Translations under genes and position numbers: made by a program
The notes under the pieces: generated by a model
Told to the model about the DNA's origin: nothing
Database searches by the model: none
The model's input: only the letters and a program-made list of their open reading frames with translations
Source of the DNA: Thalassobacillus sp043497085
GTDB taxonomy: Bacteria > Bacillota > Bacilli > Bacillales > Halobacillaceae
Direction: 5' to 3' (one strand)
NCBI GenBank assembly: GCA_043497085.1
Contig: JBIEKI010000023.1
DNA: 58,554 nucleotides
Shown here: in pieces, positions 32,211 through 41,276 of the stretch
Numbering within the stretch: the stretch's first letter is position 1
Layout of the letters: the number at the start of each line of letters is the position of its first letter

Positions 32211-32301
32211 ACACTCTCATTCCTATCATCCTAAAGTCACAGAGTTTAGAACTTCTATAAAATGGTTATAGCCCATTAAAACACGGAAAGGATGTGAAGG
32301 A

Positions 32302-33435
32302 ATGAAAGCAGTAACGTTTCAAGGAAAAGAAAACATGAAAGTGAAAGACGTTGAAGCTCCATCCATCCAACAGCCGGATGATATGATCGTAAAAATTACA
32401 GCAAGTGGCATATGCGGTTCTGACCTCCATTTATACAAAGGCGGAATCGAGCCGGAACAGGATTACATCGTTGGCCATGAACCGATGGGGATTGTCGAAG
32501 AGGTTGGACCTGAAGTAAAGAACTTGAAAAAAGGTGACCGCGTCGTCATCCCATTCAACATTGGGTGTGGCGAATGCTTTTTCTGTAAAAACCAGATGGA
32601 AAGCCAGTGTGATAACTCCAATCCACACGGTGAAATAGGCGGCTTATTCGGTTTTACAGAAATGTTCGGTAACTTCCCAGGAGGCCAGGCAGAGTACTTA
32701 AGGGTACCTTATGCAGATTTCACTTCGTTCAAGGTTCCCGAAAACAGTAATCTTGATGATGAAAGTGTCCTATTCTTATCTGACGTCATCCCAACTGCTT
32801 ACTGGAGTGTCGAGCACAGTGGTGTGAAAGAGGGTGACACTGTCATTGTATTAGGAAGCGGGCCAATCGGATTGATGGCTCAGAAGTTTGCTCGCTTGAA
32901 GGGCGCTGAGCGAGTCATAGCTGTCGATCAGGTAGATCACCGTCTTGCACATGCTAAAAAGACTAACCAGGTAGAGACATTCGATTTCAAAGAAAATCCA
33001 GACATCGGTTCTATATTGCATGAAGAAACTAAAGGCGGTGCCGATGTTGTCATCGATTGCGTCGGAATGGATGGCACCGTGCCTCCGAATGAAGAGTTCG
33101 GTTCCGAACACGATAACCAATTCGGGACAATCAGCCCGATCGTGACAGCTTCTCAGGCAGTCCGTAAATTCGGTACTGTCCAATTGACTGGTGTGTATGG
33201 AACTGAAGCGAATGGCTTCCCAATCGGTGACTTGTTCAGCCGAAATGTTTCCTTGAAAATGGGACAGGCACCGGTTATCCACTTGATGCCAAAGCTATAT
33301 GATATGGTAGAAAACAATGAATTCGATCCGACTGATATTATCACCCACCGAATGTCGATTGATGATGCAGCAAAAGCTTATGATATTTTCGATAAAAAAG
33401 AAGACGGAAATATCAAGGTAGTCTTAAAACCGTAA
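32302..33435 (+). CDS. Zinc-dependent alcohol dehydrogenase (AdhB/formaldehyde-dehydrogenase-like)
   Basis: Medium-chain dehydrogenase of 377 residues. Catalytic zinc ligands are in GICGSDLHLY and GHEPMG. The structural zinc lobe has four Cys in IGCGECFFCKNQMESQC (about 91-109). The NAD motif is VLGSGPIGLMAQ (about 184-195). An insertion with GMDGTVPPNEEFGSEHDNQFG is characteristic of the formaldehyde-dismutase/glutathione-independent formaldehyde dehydrogenase branch. Substrate is uncertain. GGAAAGGATG lies upstream. Its own terminator follows. Confidence 0.88.
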   Translation: MKAVTFQGKENMKVKDVEAPSIQQPDDMIVKITASGICGSDLHLYKGGIEPEQDYIVGHEPMGIVEEVGPEVKNLKKGDRVVIPFNIGCGECFFCKNQMESQCDNSNPHGEIGGLFGFTEMFGNFPGGQAEYLRVPYADFTSFKVPENSNLDDESVLFLSDVIPTAYWSVEHSGVKEGDTVIVLGSGPIGLMAQKFARLKGAERVIAVDQVDHRLAHAKKTNQVETFDFKENPDIGSILHEETKGGADVVIDCVGMDGTVPPNEEFGSEHDNQFGTISPIVTASQAVRKFGTVQLTGVYGTEANGFPIGDLFSRNVSLKMGQAPVIHLMPKLYDMVENNEFDPTDIITHRMSIDDAAKAYDIFDKKEDGNIKVVLKP

Positions 33436-33451
33436 ATTTTTTCTTCACAGA

Positions 33452-33484
33452 CAGTAGCCCTAACCAAAGGGCTGCTGTTTTTTT
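33452..33484 (+). terminator. Terminator of the alcohol dehydrogenase
   Basis: CAGTAGCCCT pairs with AGGGCTGCTG (one G-U pair) around 6 bases and is followed by seven T. Confidence 0.88.
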
Positions 33485-33564
33485 CTATTCTTTCCACTTA
33501 TACGCATGTAACAGCCAGGACTAACAAAATCTAAGGAGAAGAATGGATAAAAGGAGATAGAGCG

Positions 33565-35361
33565 ATGCTTGATTCTACCCTGTTTTTATTTATGATGATC
33601 GGTTTGCTTGGTATCGGGTCACAGTGGGTGGCCTGGCGTTTTCAATGGCCTTCGATCGTCGTCATGTCAGTAGTCGGCTTGTTAGCGGGTCCCATTTTTG
33701 GTTTCATGAACCCGGAAGAAAATTTTGCCGGACTTTATGAACCGATTATTTCTGTTGCTGTGGCCATCATTTTATTTGAAGGAAGCCTTAAGCTTTCGTT
33801 CCGGGAAATAAAAGGGATGGAACGCTCTGTGTTAAGAATTGTTACTCTTGGTGCCTTGTTAGGATGGATACTCGGTTCCTTCGCTGCACATTATGTAGCA
33901 GGACTGTCCTGGGCTGTATCGTTTGTCATTGGTGGTCTGTTGATCGTCACCGGTCCTACTGTCGTCTTGCCGATGCTGAGACAGGCTAAATTAAAGCCGC
34001 GTCCTGCCTCCATTTTAAAATGGGAAGGTATTATTGTAGACCCGCTGGGTGCCTTGCTTGCCGTATTTTCATATGAAATCATTCGTTTTCTTGTACTGGA
34101 AGAAGTGGGCATGTCTGAACTCTTACTATTTATCTTAGTATCCGGATTTGCCATTCTGCTTGGCTGGCTGTTAGGGTGGTGCATCGCCTGGATGTTCAAA
34201 CATGGGCATATTCCCGAATTTCTTAAGTCACCGATTGTATTCGTCGTGGTCATCTTTTGTTTTACCATCCCGAATGAAATCATGCATGAAACCGGCCTTC
34301 TTTCTGTGACTGCCATGGGGATTACGATGGCAAACTTGCAAATTTCTTCCATTAACGACATGCGTCATTTCAAAGAAAACATATCTGTATTGCTGATTTC
34401 AACGATTTTCATCATGCTGACAGCTTCTTTATCACTGGATACTTTAATTTCAATGCTGGAAATAAATATTCTTTTCTATGTATTGTTGATGCTATTTATT
34501 GTTCGCCCCCTTTCCATCTGGATATCTACCATCCAAACGGAGCTGTCCATACGCGAAAGGATCCTAGTAGGCTGGATAGCACCACGTGGAATTGTAGCAC
34601 TTACGGTGTCTGGTTATTTTGCCAGTGTGCTTGTTGATGAAGGTTTTACGGATGCCTCCATTTTAGTGCCATTAACCTTTGGTCTGGTTTTTGCCACTGT
34701 TGTTGTCCATGGTTTTTCTATCACATGGCTGGCTCAAAAGTTAGGAATGGCTGCGAAAGAGAAACCAGGTATTCTAATCGTCGGCAGCAACCATTTCACT
34801 GTCAAGCTCGCTTCTACACTCCGTGATCTTGACATTCCAGTCCTGATTACCGAATCCTCCTGGAACCGTGTTCAGCTTGCGAAACAAAATGATTTCAAAA
34901 AAGTATATTATGGAGAAATATTAGCGGAGAAAACGGAGTATCGGTTAGATATGACTCCTTATGACAAGTTACTGGCCGGGACAGAATTGGATTCTTATAA
35001 CGCTCTGGTCTGCACGAACTTTATGGCAGAGTTCGGACGAAGCAATGTTTACCAATTGAGCCTGAAATCAAATGAAGAGGGCCACCTAAATGACATTGCA
35101 CATACTAACCATGGCACCATCTTATTTGAAGAAGGTATGAGCTGGGATGCTTTAATCAAACGGATGGAGGATGGATTCTTTTTCAAAACAGAGGAATTAT
35201 CGGAGTCTTATTCCCTCGAAGATTACAAAGCAAAGCTCCCGGAAGAAGCTGTGATGATATTGATACAGAAAAAAGAAGGAGAAGTACAATTTTTCACAAT
35301 CGAAAACAGTTTGGAAGGCCATCCTGGAGACAGGGTGCTGAGTCTGGTTCCACGTACTTGA
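33565..35361 (+). CDS. CPA1-family cation:proton antiporter with C-terminal TrkA-N-like domain
   Basis: The 598-residue protein has about 12 hydrophobic helices in residues 1-400, with FEGSLKLSF, TGPTVVLPML and the paired-acid segment EGIIVDPLGALLAV characteristic of NhaP/CPA1 antiporters, then IAPRGIVALTVSG. The region from about 408 to 598 is soluble and begins like a RCK/TrkA-N Rossmann domain (GILIVGSNHFTVKLASTL) but the glycine motif is incomplete. Expected role: sodium or potassium export in exchange for protons, important for pH and salt tolerance. AAGGAG lies upstream of the ATG. Confidence 0.9.
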   Translation: MLDSTLFLFMMIGLLGIGSQWVAWRFQWPSIVVMSVVGLLAGPIFGFMNPEENFAGLYEPIISVAVAIILFEGSLKLSFREIKGMERSVLRIVTLGALLGWILGSFAAHYVAGLSWAVSFVIGGLLIVTGPTVVLPMLRQAKLKPRPASILKWEGIIVDPLGALLAVFSYEIIRFLVLEEVGMSELLLFILVSGFAILLGWLLGWCIAWMFKHGHIPEFLKSPIVFVVVIFCFTIPNEIMHETGLLSVTAMGITMANLQISSINDMRHFKENISVLLISTIFIMLTASLSLDTLISMLEINILFYVLLMLFIVRPLSIWISTIQTELSIRERILVGWIAPRGIVALTVSGYFASVLVDEGFTDASILVPLTFGLVFATVVVHGFSITWLAQKLGMAAKEKPGILIVGSNHFTVKLASTLRDLDIPVLITESSWNRVQLAKQNDFKKVYYGEILAEKTEYRLDMTPYDKLLAGTELDSYNALVCTNFMAEFGRSNVYQLSLKSNEEGHLNDIAHTNHGTILFEEGMSWDALIKRMEDGFFFKTEELSESYSLEDYKAKLPEEAVMILIQKKEGEVQFFTIENSLEGHPGDRVLSLVPRT

Positions 35362-35439
35362 TCTCCTTTCCTTCCATATTATTTACAGGCAATATTTGGT
35401 TTGGTAGCCTTATGGTAGGAACAAGGGGGAAGGATGACT

Positions 35440-35610
35440 ATGAAAAGGATACTTAATTATCTGGCCGCTGCTGTTACTGTCCTATTGGTTGTCATTGGAT
35501 TGATATTAACCTATCTGATCATCGCAGACCTTCAATATAATGAAAAAGACGATGACTTCAATGAAAACGGCCATGAAACGAGTCAACTCTTTATAAAGGT
35601 AAATGATTAA
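35440..35610 (+). CDS. Small single-span membrane protein (56 aa)
   Basis: A short frame starting MKRILNYLAAAVTVLL has one strong hydrophobic helix (about residues 8-30) and an acidic C-terminal tail with EKDDDFNENG. The ATG at 35440 follows GGGGGAAGG by 6 bases, and a strong terminator starts right after the stop, which together support expression. It lies 78 bases after the antiporter and could be a small partner of it; function unknown. Confidence 0.65.
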   Translation: MKRILNYLAAAVTVLLVVIGLILTYLIIADLQYNEKDDDFNENGHETSQLFIKVND

Positions 35611-35653
35611 AAAAAGCTTGTAGAAAGCCAAATGGCTTAGCTACAAGCTTTTT
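35611..35653. terminator. Bidirectional terminator between convergent genes
   Basis: A 13-bp stem (AAAAAGCTTGTAG and its complement) with an inner AAGCC/GGCTT stem and T-runs on both strands, between the small membrane protein and the permease. Confidence 0.88.
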
Positions 35654-35657
35654 ATTG

Positions 35658-37448
35658 TTATTTTGCTGAGCTCAAGTGCTTTTGATTTTCAAGTGACATA
35701 GCTGCCAGTCTGTTCCGGTTAGTAGCCAGGATATAAACAGCAATTGTGCTGATAACAGCGACAATGATCGTACCAATATTGAAGATACCCTTTTCAGCCG
35801 TCCAGACAATCGTGTACCCTAAACCGCCGGCAAAAGTAGCATAATAAATGAATGGGATAATGGTTTTTCGAATGACATCCCCTTCCTTTCCTACTAACCC
35901 TACAACAGCGCTTGCCGCGACAACATTGTGAACACAAATCATATTCCCTGCTGCCCCTCCAACCGCCTGAAGTGCTACGATCCAAGGAGCATCGACTCCA
36001 ATTTGCGAGCCGACATTGAATTGGAACAAAGAAAACATCATGTTGCTGACTGTGTTGCTTCCCGCAATAAAGGCGCCTAGTCCCCCTACGAATGTAGAAA
36101 ACAGCGGCCAAAAGTCACCAGTCAATGCAGCAACACCAGTGGCTAATTCCATCGGCATACTTTCAAAGCCGGAAGCGCCGCCACCAGAGTTCAAAAACAC
36201 CTGTACCATCGGAACGGTGAAAACCAGTGCTGCTGATGCTGGTATCATTGTTTTACCTGAATGAGCCCACGCCTTTTTATAAGAGCTACCACTCATTTGA
36301 TGGATAAAGAACGTGATCAGAGATACCAATACAAAAATGGTACCAGGTAGATATAGCGGCTGGAAGCTGGAAGTAATTTCGGTACCGAATATATTTGGAA
36401 TTTCAACATTCCAGGCTTTGATCCATTCCAAAAATGGTAACGCTTTCAATCTTGTCAAAACAAGAAACAGTCCTATCAACAGATATGGCGTCCAAGCGCG
36501 CATCATGCTCATACTGCCGCTTTTATGAGCAACGTCTTTTATCTCGATTCTGCCAGTCCAGGATGGATCCCAATTGGCTTTATCTTCAAAATCCCAATAC
36601 TCTTCTTTCGGAGGCATCAAGAAACCCTTTTTAGCAGCCGGGACTACAATGGCAAGACCCACCAGCCCGCCTACCATGGAAGGAAACTCCGGTCCAAGCA
36701 GATTGGCGACAATCACATATGGAATCGTCATTGCAAAGGCTGCAAACAGAGCGAACTTCCATACTTGAAGCCCTTCACTGAATGACTTGTTCTTCCCAAA
36801 AAACCTTGTCATCAGAGCTACTACAAAAAGTGGAATCAGCGTACCTACAATTGCATGGATGAGGGCCACTCTACCACCAACCATAGTCACGAGGGATAGG
36901 AAGTTATCGGTAATTGTGGCATCAGCAGCCAACCCTGTCTGAACACCGACAAGAATCGGTGTTCCGACTGCGCCGAACGAAACTGGTGTACTTTGGATCA
37001 CCATCCCAGCCACAACTGCTGCCATGGCAGGAAAGCCTAAACCAACCAGCAACGGAACAGCTACCGCTGCAGGCGTTCCGAATCCTGCTGAACCTTCGAT
37101 GAATGAACCAAACAGCCACGCGATGATAATGACCTGGATCCGTCTATCCGGTGATATATCGACAAACCCCTGGCGAATTGTTTTGATTCCGCCGCTCTCT
37201 TGTAAAGTATTTAATAAAAGTATTGCGCCAAATATGATATAGAGCAGCGTACCTGCGACAACCAATCCATTGACAGAAGCGGCAGCAACAATTGCACCAG
37301 GAACTTTCCAGACAAATAGGGCTAACAGGACCGCGACTATGTAGGAAATAGGCATGGCTTTGCTTGCCGGCCACCTGAGTCCTACAAGAAATACTCCGAC
37401 CGCAACAATCGGTAACAGCGACAAAATTGCTAAGGTTCCAGTATTCAT
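35658..37448 (-). CDS. lldP: L-lactate/glycolate permease (LctP family)
   Basis: A 596-residue transporter with about 13-14 hydrophobic helices and the family motifs GSFIEGSAGFGTPAAVAVPLL, IQSTPVSFGAVGTPI and FIAGSNTVSNMMFSLFQF. LctP carriers move lactate, and GlcA of E. coli moves glycolate as well. Here it lies downstream of glycolate oxidase genes, so glycolate is the probable main substrate. GGAGGG lies 6 bases upstream of the ATG. A terminator-like hairpin upstream suggests it is transcribed partly on its own. Confidence 0.92.
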   Translation of the reverse strand: MNTGTLAILSLLPIVAVGVFLVGLRWPASKAMPISYIVAVLLALFVWKVPGAIVAAASVNGLVVAGTLLYIIFGAILLLNTLQESGGIKTIRQGFVDISPDRRIQVIIIAWLFGSFIEGSAGFGTPAAVAVPLLVGLGFPAMAAVVAGMVIQSTPVSFGAVGTPILVGVQTGLAADATITDNFLSLVTMVGGRVALIHAIVGTLIPLFVVALMTRFFGKNKSFSEGLQVWKFALFAAFAMTIPYVIVANLLGPEFPSMVGGLVGLAIVVPAAKKGFLMPPKEEYWDFEDKANWDPSWTGRIEIKDVAHKSGSMSMMRAWTPYLLIGLFLVLTRLKALPFLEWIKAWNVEIPNIFGTEITSSFQPLYLPGTIFVLVSLITFFIHQMSGSSYKKAWAHSGKTMIPASAALVFTVPMVQVFLNSGGGASGFESMPMELATGVAALTGDFWPLFSTFVGGLGAFIAGSNTVSNMMFSLFQFNVGSQIGVDAPWIVALQAVGGAAGNMICVHNVVAASAVVGLVGKEGDVIRKTIIPFIYYATFAGGLGYTIVWTAEKGIFNIGTIIVAVISTIAVYILATNRNRLAAMSLENQKHLSSAK

Positions 37449-37521
37449 GAATCACCCTCCATTTTTAATTAACTGCTTCGCTAAGAAACGCCATACTCCT
37501 CCCATTGTTCTTTCCTTAATA

Positions 37522-37595
37522 TTAAAAAGCCAGGACTTTCGTTGATTTAATGCTGTTGAGTATGACAACTGTTAACAATTCAACCTAGTCCTGGC
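37522..37595 (-). terminator. Terminator between the FAH gene and the permease
   Basis: GCCAGGACT at 37529-37537 pairs with AGTCCTGGC at 37587-37595; on the minus strand the stem is followed by TTTTT. The loop is 49 bases and has its own inverted repeats. Confidence 0.65.
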
Positions 37596-37613
37596 ATAAC
37601 GTAAACTATTTCC

Positions 37614-38390
37614 TTAAGTACTGACGGAAACCGAGGTTTTCACTGTTTTATTTTTCAATGTTCCGATTTCGTCTATCTTGCATTCGACTACATCATCCGC
37701 TTTGATCATATAGGCTCCCAACGGGCTGCCTGTCAAAATGCAGTCTCCAGGTTTTAGTGTCATCACCTTTGATAGATAGGAAACCATCTCTACTAACGGT
37801 ACAATCATAAGATTTGTTGGACTGTTTTGTTTTTCCACACCATTGATGTCCGCCTTTACATGGATCTGATAGGGGTCCAATTCTGTTTCGATATATGGTC
37901 CGAGTGGGGTGAAGGTATCGAATGACTTCCCAACCGTCCAATGTCCGTCATCATGGAAAAATTGCGGTGCGGTGACATCGTTCCCAACCGTATAGCCAAA
38001 CACATAATCCAGAACCTTTTCCTTCGGTACATCTTTCATGTCTTTTCCGATGATTACAGCGAGTTCTGATTCGAACTTCACTTCTTCGATCAAGTCTGGT
38101 ATTTGAATGTCCGCTTCAGGACCGATGACCGATGAAGATGGTTTGAAAAAGAACACTGGCAGATCCGGAATCTGCTCAGGCACTTCCTCTTTGCTCTTGA
38201 CATAGTTGGCGCCGATACCGATTACTTTTCCCGGTGTCACAGGGGCCAGCAATTCGACTTCCTCCTCCTGCACTATTTCATCTGTATACTCCCAATCGGA
38301 AAGCATATCCCCTGTGATTATATGGATTCCATTATCGGTTACTACTCCAGCTCGTTTGTTTCCATTATGAGTGAATCGTGCAAATTTCAT
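37614..38390 (-). CDS. Fumarylacetoacetate hydrolase (FAH) family protein
   Basis: The 258-residue product has the FAH fold: VTPGKVIGIGANYVKS, the metal-binding KFESELAVIIGKDMKDV (two Glu and a later Asp) and FGYTVGNDVTAP, GKSFDTFTPLGP, LKPGDCILTGSP. Family members act on beta-diketo or oxo acids, for example oxaloacetate tautomerase/decarboxylase and acylpyruvate hydrolase. It is the fourth gene of the glycolate operon, 24 bases from glcD. Glycolate via malate synthase yields malate and oxaloacetate, so a role in oxaloacetate handling is possible but unproven. Confidence 0.85.
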   Translation of the reverse strand: MKFARFTHNGNKRAGVVTDNGIHIITGDMLSDWEYTDEIVQEEEVELLAPVTPGKVIGIGANYVKSKEEVPEQIPDLPVFFFKPSSSVIGPEADIQIPDLIEEVKFESELAVIIGKDMKDVPKEKVLDYVFGYTVGNDVTAPQFFHDDGHWTVGKSFDTFTPLGPYIETELDPYQIHVKADINGVEKQNSPTNLMIVPLVEMVSYLSKVMTLKPGDCILTGSPLGAYMIKADDVVECKIDEIGTLKNKTVKTSVSVST

Positions 38391-38414
38391 ATGACTTCCT
38401 CCATTCCAAAACGA

Positions 38415-39881
38415 TTATTTTGCTGCTACTGTGTCTTTGACTACTTTTTTCACGTCCATACAACGACTCGGTGTCGGGAACAGCTTCCCTTTATTAAGCA
38501 GGTCATCCGGATTGAAAACTTCCCTGATAAGGGTTTGCGCTTCCAGTTCTTCGTCGGTGAAAATGAAACGCATTTCTTCTTTCTTTTCAATACCGACCCC
38601 ATGTTCTCCTGTTATCGATCCGCCAACATCTGCGCAGGCCTTTAAACTAGCGGTCCCTGCTTCGAGGGCTTTTTCCGTTTCACCAGGAACTCGGGAATCA
38701 AATAGAATCAGCGGGTGGAGATTCCCATCACCGGCATGAAAGATATTGGCAATTCTTAATCCGGATTCTTCACTGATTTCATTGATTCGCTGGAGAACCT
38801 CGGGAAGCTTACTCCTCGGGATGACGCCATCCTGTACTAAATAGTCCGGAGATATCGCTCCCATGGCTCCGAATCCGGTCTTTCTGTTCGCCCACCATTT
38901 CCCTCTTTCCTCTTCGCTCTCGGCTACTTTTACTTCTCTAACATTTCTTGATTTACAAACGGCAAGGATCTCGTCAATCTGTTCATCAATTCCTGCCTTG
39001 ATTCCATCCACTTCAATCAAGAGCAGTGCTTCGATATCTTTGGGATGTCCGACTGGATAAGCGCCCGCTTCCACGCCTTCAATCGCTGTTTTGTCCATCA
39101 TCTCGAGCGCGGCAGGGACAATACCAGCCGAGATAATCCCAGAAACGGCACGGCTCCCATCCTCGACATGATCAAAGTAGGCAAGCACAGTTTGCTTTCC
39201 TTGTGGATTTTTCAAAATACGCACAGTGATCTTTGTGACAATACCAAGTGTCCCTTCCGATCCTGTCAATAGACCCATCAGGTCATATCCAGGACTGTCC
39301 GGAATTCCCCCATCACTGATTTCGATCACTTCCCCATTTGGCAACACAACCTCCAAACCAAGAATATGATTGGTGGTCACCCCGTACTTCAAGCAATGTG
39401 CGCCGCCGGCATTTTCTGCTACATTCCCTCCGATGGTACACACATATTGACTGGATGGGTCGGGAGCGTAATAATACCCCTTACTTGAAATGGAGTTCGT
39501 CAATTTCAGATTAACGAATCCAGGCTGGACGACCGCCTGCCGGTTTTCATAGTCGACACTGAGCAGGTTCCTCATTTTGCCTAAGCTGATGATTACTTCT
39601 CCATTCAACGGAATTGCACCGCCACTTAACCCCGTCCCAGCTCCACGTGCCAGAAACGGGAGGTTATGCACGGAACAATATCGGACAATCGCTGCTACCT
39701 CTTCCGTGTTCTTAGGGAAAACCACTGCCTTTGGCATCGCCTTATGGACGGTGAATCCATCACAGTCATAAGAAAGCAGGTCTTCTTTTTCATAAAGAAT
39801 TTCAGTCGGGCCAACGATGGCTTCCAGTTGTGCTACATGTATGTCTTTCCGCGTCTGTTTCTTTCTTCTGGATCTGAACAA
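38415..39881 (-). CDS. glcD: Glycolate oxidase subunit GlcD (FAD-linked)
   Basis: The 488-residue product is a PCMH-type FAD oxidoreductase. The FAD-binding half shows PFLARGAGTGLSGGAIPL, DPSSQYVCTIGGNVAENAGG and LTGSEGTLGIVTKIT; the C-terminal half has FHAGDGNLHP and GSITGEHGVGIEKK, the usual glycolate/D-lactate dehydrogenase motifs. It oxidises glycolate to glyoxylate together with GlcE and GlcF. The start is TTG at 39881 with GGGGTGA about 7 bases upstream. It is 6 bases from the end of glcF. Confidence 0.93.
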   Translation of the reverse strand: MFRSRRKKQTRKDIHVAQLEAIVGPTEILYEKEDLLSYDCDGFTVHKAMPKAVVFPKNTEEVAAIVRYCSVHNLPFLARGAGTGLSGGAIPLNGEVIISLGKMRNLLSVDYENRQAVVQPGFVNLKLTNSISSKGYYYAPDPSSQYVCTIGGNVAENAGGAHCLKYGVTTNHILGLEVVLPNGEVIEISDGGIPDSPGYDLMGLLTGSEGTLGIVTKITVRILKNPQGKQTVLAYFDHVEDGSRAVSGIISAGIVPAALEMMDKTAIEGVEAGAYPVGHPKDIEALLLIEVDGIKAGIDEQIDEILAVCKSRNVREVKVAESEEERGKWWANRKTGFGAMGAISPDYLVQDGVIPRSKLPEVLQRINEISEESGLRIANIFHAGDGNLHPLILFDSRVPGETEKALEAGTASLKACADVGGSITGEHGVGIEKKEEMRFIFTDEELEAQTLIREVFNPDDLLNKGKLFPTPSRCMDVKKVVKDTVAAK

Positions 39882-39887
39882 TCGAAC

Positions 39888-41276
39888 TCACCCCTTCCTT
39901 GAAGTTGCTTCCTGATTTGCCCCTAGGTTTTCCTGATCTTTTTGGTAAGCCCAATCAAGAAGCTGGACAGTGTGGACGATTTCACTTCTCCGGCCATACT
40001 TTTGTACACCCATCGCCATTTGCAGCATGCAGCCTGGGTTGCCCATAGAAATCATTTCTACTTCATCCGGAACATTCTCCATTTTTCTTTCTAACACAGC
40101 CCCCGCCATTTCGGGATTCGTAATATTGTAGATCCCAGCGCTCCCGCAGCATGTATCGGCGTTGGCCATTTCCGTATATTCCACTCCCGGAATATCCTTG
40201 AGAAGCTGGCGTGGTTCATGACGGACGCCCTGCCCATGAGCTAAATGACAGGCATCGTGATACGTAATCTTCTTATTCACCGTACTTTTCGGTTTTTCAT
40301 AGCCAGTGTCATAAAGGTACTTGGAAATGTCCTCTACTTTTTCAGAAAATAACTCCGCTTTTGCTTTCCATTCAGGGTCGTCCTTGAATAATTCAGGATA
40401 TTCCTTCAAAGCACATCCGCAGCCTGCCGCATTTACGACCACTTTTTCTTCTCCCTGAAAGGCTTCAATATTTTGTTTGGCAAGCTTCCTGCCCATATCC
40501 CGGTCCCCCGCATGGACATGAAGCGCTCCGCAGCAGGTCTGGTTCTTAGGAATTACCACATCATTATCGTTATGAGTTAATACATTAATCGTAGATTCAT
40601 TGATATCACTGAACATGACATCCATAATACATCCGGTGAGCATCGCAACTCGTGCTTTAGGATTGCCTTTGGCTGGAATGAATTTATAATCTTTATATTT
40701 CTTTTGGACAGGCTGCTTCAACTCAGGCATGATTGCTTCCATATCAGCCAAATGTGCGGGCATGATTTTGAGAGCTCCTGTCTTTCGAACAGCGGATTGG
40801 ATACCGCTTTTTTGATAGAATTTCAACAGGCCGCTGACCGTCCGCATCCGCTCTGGATGAGGGAAAAGCCCCTTCAGGAAAAAGCTGCTGACTGCTCCTT
40901 TCCATCCTTTGAGTGGCATCGCCTTCCTTACCTGCCCCCGTGCTTCTTCTATCAAGCCGCCTACATCGACATCGGCCGGGCAGGCTGTAGTGCAGGCGCG
41001 GCAGTCGAGACATTGGAATACCGGGTCGGCAAACTGCGCATTTACGTTGAGCTTCCCTTCGGCTACCGATTTGATCAAATGGACACGTCCTCGGGGAGAA
41101 TGCTGCTCCTTCCCTGTCTCCAAATATGTAGGACAAGATTCTAAACACATTCCGCAATGGACACAGTCGGCCCATTTATTTTCGTCAGGATGATCCATCA
41201 ATAGATAATTGCTGGGACTGTTGTCAGCACATGGCGGGGCTGATTCTTCCAGTTGAGCTGCTAAGCTTTTAGCCAT
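39888..41276 (-). CDS. glcF: Glycolate oxidase iron-sulfur subunit GlcF
   Basis: The 462-residue product has two 4Fe-4S motifs of the Cx2Cx2Cx3C type (C38, C41, C44, C48 and C89, C92, C95, C99), then two CCG domains: GCIMDVMFSDIN with CCGALHVHAGD, and HDACHLAHGQG with CCGSAGIYN. It passes electrons from the flavin subunits to the membrane quinone pool. AGGAGGG lies 6 bases upstream. Its ATG directly follows the TAA of glcE, which indicates translational coupling. Confidence 0.95.
   Translation of the reverse strand: MAKSLAAQLEESAPPCADNSPSNYLLMDHPDENKWADCVHCGMCLESCPTYLETGKEQHSPRGRVHLIKSVAEGKLNVNAQFADPVFQCLDCRACTTACPADVDVGGLIEEARGQVRKAMPLKGWKGAVSSFFLKGLFPHPERMRTVSGLLKFYQKSGIQSAVRKTGALKIMPAHLADMEAIMPELKQPVQKKYKDYKFIPAKGNPKARVAMLTGCIMDVMFSDINESTINVLTHNDNDVVIPKNQTCCGALHVHAGDRDMGRKLAKQNIEAFQGEEKVVVNAAGCGCALKEYPELFKDDPEWKAKAELFSEKVEDISKYLYDTGYEKPKSTVNKKITYHDACHLAHGQGVRHEPRQLLKDIPGVEYTEMANADTCCGSAGIYNITNPEMAGAVLERKMENVPDEVEMISMGNPGCMLQMAMGVQKYGRRSEIVHTVQLLDWAYQKDQENLGANQEATSRKG

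Noticed and set aside
31999..32271. Open frames on both strands before the alcohol dehydrogenase
   Set aside because: They are within repeat A copy 3, an inverted element that produces mirrored frames.
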